A stretch of 64,000 nucleotides of DNA from Pinus tabuliformis (Eukaryota; Streptophyta; Pinopsida; Pinales; Pinaceae). The translations under genes and the position numbers were made by a program. The stretch covers positions 800,485,119 to 800,549,118 of the forward strand of contig CM062805.1 of NCBI GenBank assembly GCA_031772625.1, given 5' to 3'. The notes beneath the pieces were generated by a model, which saw only the letters and a list, made by a program, of their open reading frames with translations, made no database searches and had not been told where the DNA came from. This document shows, piece after piece, positions 62,845-64,000 of the stretch. How positions within the stretch are numbered: the first letter of the stretch is position 1; every line of letters begins with the position of its first letter.

Positions 62845-63008
62845 AATGATCCTACCACAAGTTCACCTACGATAACCTTGCTACAATTTCTCCTTCCTCT
62901 AAATGATAAGGTTCAATGAACTTCTCACGACGTCTACGACGGAAAACCACCATCGTTGATGCAATCCGAACACTTCATTGGATCATTCAATCGGTAGGAG
63001 TGACGGGT

Positions 63009-63039
<31 letters not shown>

Positions 63040-63412
63040 ACGAGTTGATGACATGTGCTTACTAGGAATTCCTCGTTGAAGACCAATAATTGCAATGGTC
63101 TATCCCCATCACAATGTAATTTGAGAAGATTTCCCGATCCTCTCGAGCTAGTAAGAAAAACTCGTTGGTTGGATTAGTGTAGCGTGCATGTAGCCCAGAA
63201 CATCTAAGGGCATCACAGACCTATTATTGCCTCAAAATTCCATGGCCTAAATGTCCATAGTCCCCCTAAGAAGCTGGATGTGAAGAGGAACCTCCATGTA
63301 GCTAGTTAGCAGGCTGAGGTCTCATTCGTTATTGAAATTAACCAGACAAATCGCTCCACCCACTAAGAATGGCCATGAACCACCAACCATAGAATCAAGA
63401 AAGAGCTCTCAA

Positions 63413-63451
<39 letters not shown>

Positions 63452-64000
63452 CTGTGTTGAGTCAAATTAAGCCACAGGCTCCACTCCTGGTGGTGCCCTT
63501 CCATCAATTCCTTTAAGTTTCATCCTTGCAACCATACTCCCCCTAGAACCCAAACACTCTAATTTCTCAGAAGGTGCTGGTGGAGTCCTTAGAGCAACAT
63601 CCACCGATCTTAGTTGGCATCGTTTATGGTTGAGACTAGGATGGTATCTGATCATCTTCGAGCCCCCAAATTTCGTTCTTGATTAATGAAAACATCTTTG
63701 GCAAATGATTTCGCAGTGGTTTGTCTTTCATAAATCCAATAATTTCACCTCTGACAATGAAATACGAATGCCCCTGACAGTCCCTATTAATCATTACTCT
63801 AGTCCTGAAGGCCAACACAATAGGACCAGACTCCTATCACGTTATTCCATGCTAATGTATTCAGAGCATAAGCTTAATTTGAGCACTCTAATTTTTTCAA
63901 AGTAATAGCGCAGGTGCACAACGGGTAGGCGAACCAACCTTTACGACCCAAGATCCAACTACGAGCTTTTTAACTACAACAACTTAAATATACGCTATTG
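62845..64000 (-). rRNA. Degenerate 18S rRNA (3' ~1.16 kb), pseudogene, runs off the window
   Basis: The plus strand is the complement of plant 18S rRNA: AATGATCCTACCACAAGTTC at the 3' end, GTGTGTACAAAGGGCAGGGA, CAGACAAATCGCTCCACC, CCTTTAAGTTTCATCCTTGC and AACTTAAATATACGCTATTG at the edge. Many C-to-T and G-to-A changes and small deletions. It confirms that the whole block is an inverted 45S unit. Confidence 0.94.

Noticed and set aside
46993-64000. Functional rRNA genes
   Set aside because: Conserved rRNA positions are mutated throughout (for example the 5.8S CATCGATG region and the 18S 3' end), and there is an insertion in ITS1.
1-64000. tRNA genes
   Set aside because: I looked for cloverleaf-like sequence near the primer binding sites and in the gaps and saw none. 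The only tRNA-related text is the primer binding sites.

Overview
The window is nuclear DNA of a seed plant, most likely a conifer. It is built almost entirely of LTR retrotransposons nested in one another and in a decayed, inverted ribosomal RNA unit. The conifer call rests on the rRNA: a very long ITS1 (about 3 kb once an inserted element is removed) with six copies of a ~247-bp subrepeat, each carrying the core GGCCACCCTAGTC (or a one-base variant) known from Pinaceae ITS1. I cannot name the species. I see no intact ordinary host gene.

Layout. 1-30386 is a nest of Ty3/gypsy elements of the Tat/Ogre type. The oldest, element 2 (minus strand, 19009-22144 plus 30149-30386), sits in the integrase C-terminal region of a chromovirus-like element (30387-~32852). 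Element 0 (plus strand, entering from the left edge, 3' LTR at 2509-3521 plus 18970-19008) sits in element 2. Element 1 (minus strand, 3522-18964) sits inside the 3' LTR of element 0 with a perfect GGGAG duplication. Element 3 (plus strand, 22145-30143, TSD TGCAC) sits inside the 5' LTR of element 2. Next come decayed retroelement pieces and an unrecognised 495-codon reading frame (32853-39078). A 5'-truncated Ty1/copia element follows (39079-~42968), then a mosaic with fragments of two host genes, PEX6-like and rhamnogalacturonan-lyase-like (42979-46992). From 46993 to the right edge lies an antisense, mutated 45S rDNA unit (25S-ITS2-5.8S-ITS1-18S), split in ITS1 by element 4 (plus strand, 52649-62383, TSD CAACT).

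How the parts work together. Element 1 looks recently active: I could find only two differences between its ~1053-bp LTRs. It carries one 2367-codon gag-protease-RT-RNase H-integrase frame whose internal RNase H has lost its first catalytic Asp. A separate downstream frame encodes a second RNase H with all four catalytic acids. On the opposite strand lies a plant mobile domain (PMD) gene with its own TATA box and two introns. Elements 3 and 4 encode only gag/protease and stop before RT, so they are probably non-autonomous relatives mobilised in trans. All five Tat-type elements share a noncoding block in the 3' region and an array of small hairpins.

The most unusual signal is a set of short CpG-containing 'words' that are specific to each element and repeated 3-6 times. 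They recur in the LTR, in the gag leader and (elements 1 and 2) in the first intron of the antisense PMD gene. Between related elements all copies of the word change together while the flanks stay alignable (GTACGC in element 0, GGACGC in element 1, TGCGGACC in element 2). Similar word sets occur in the unrelated copia element and in other repeats here. I know of no description of this.
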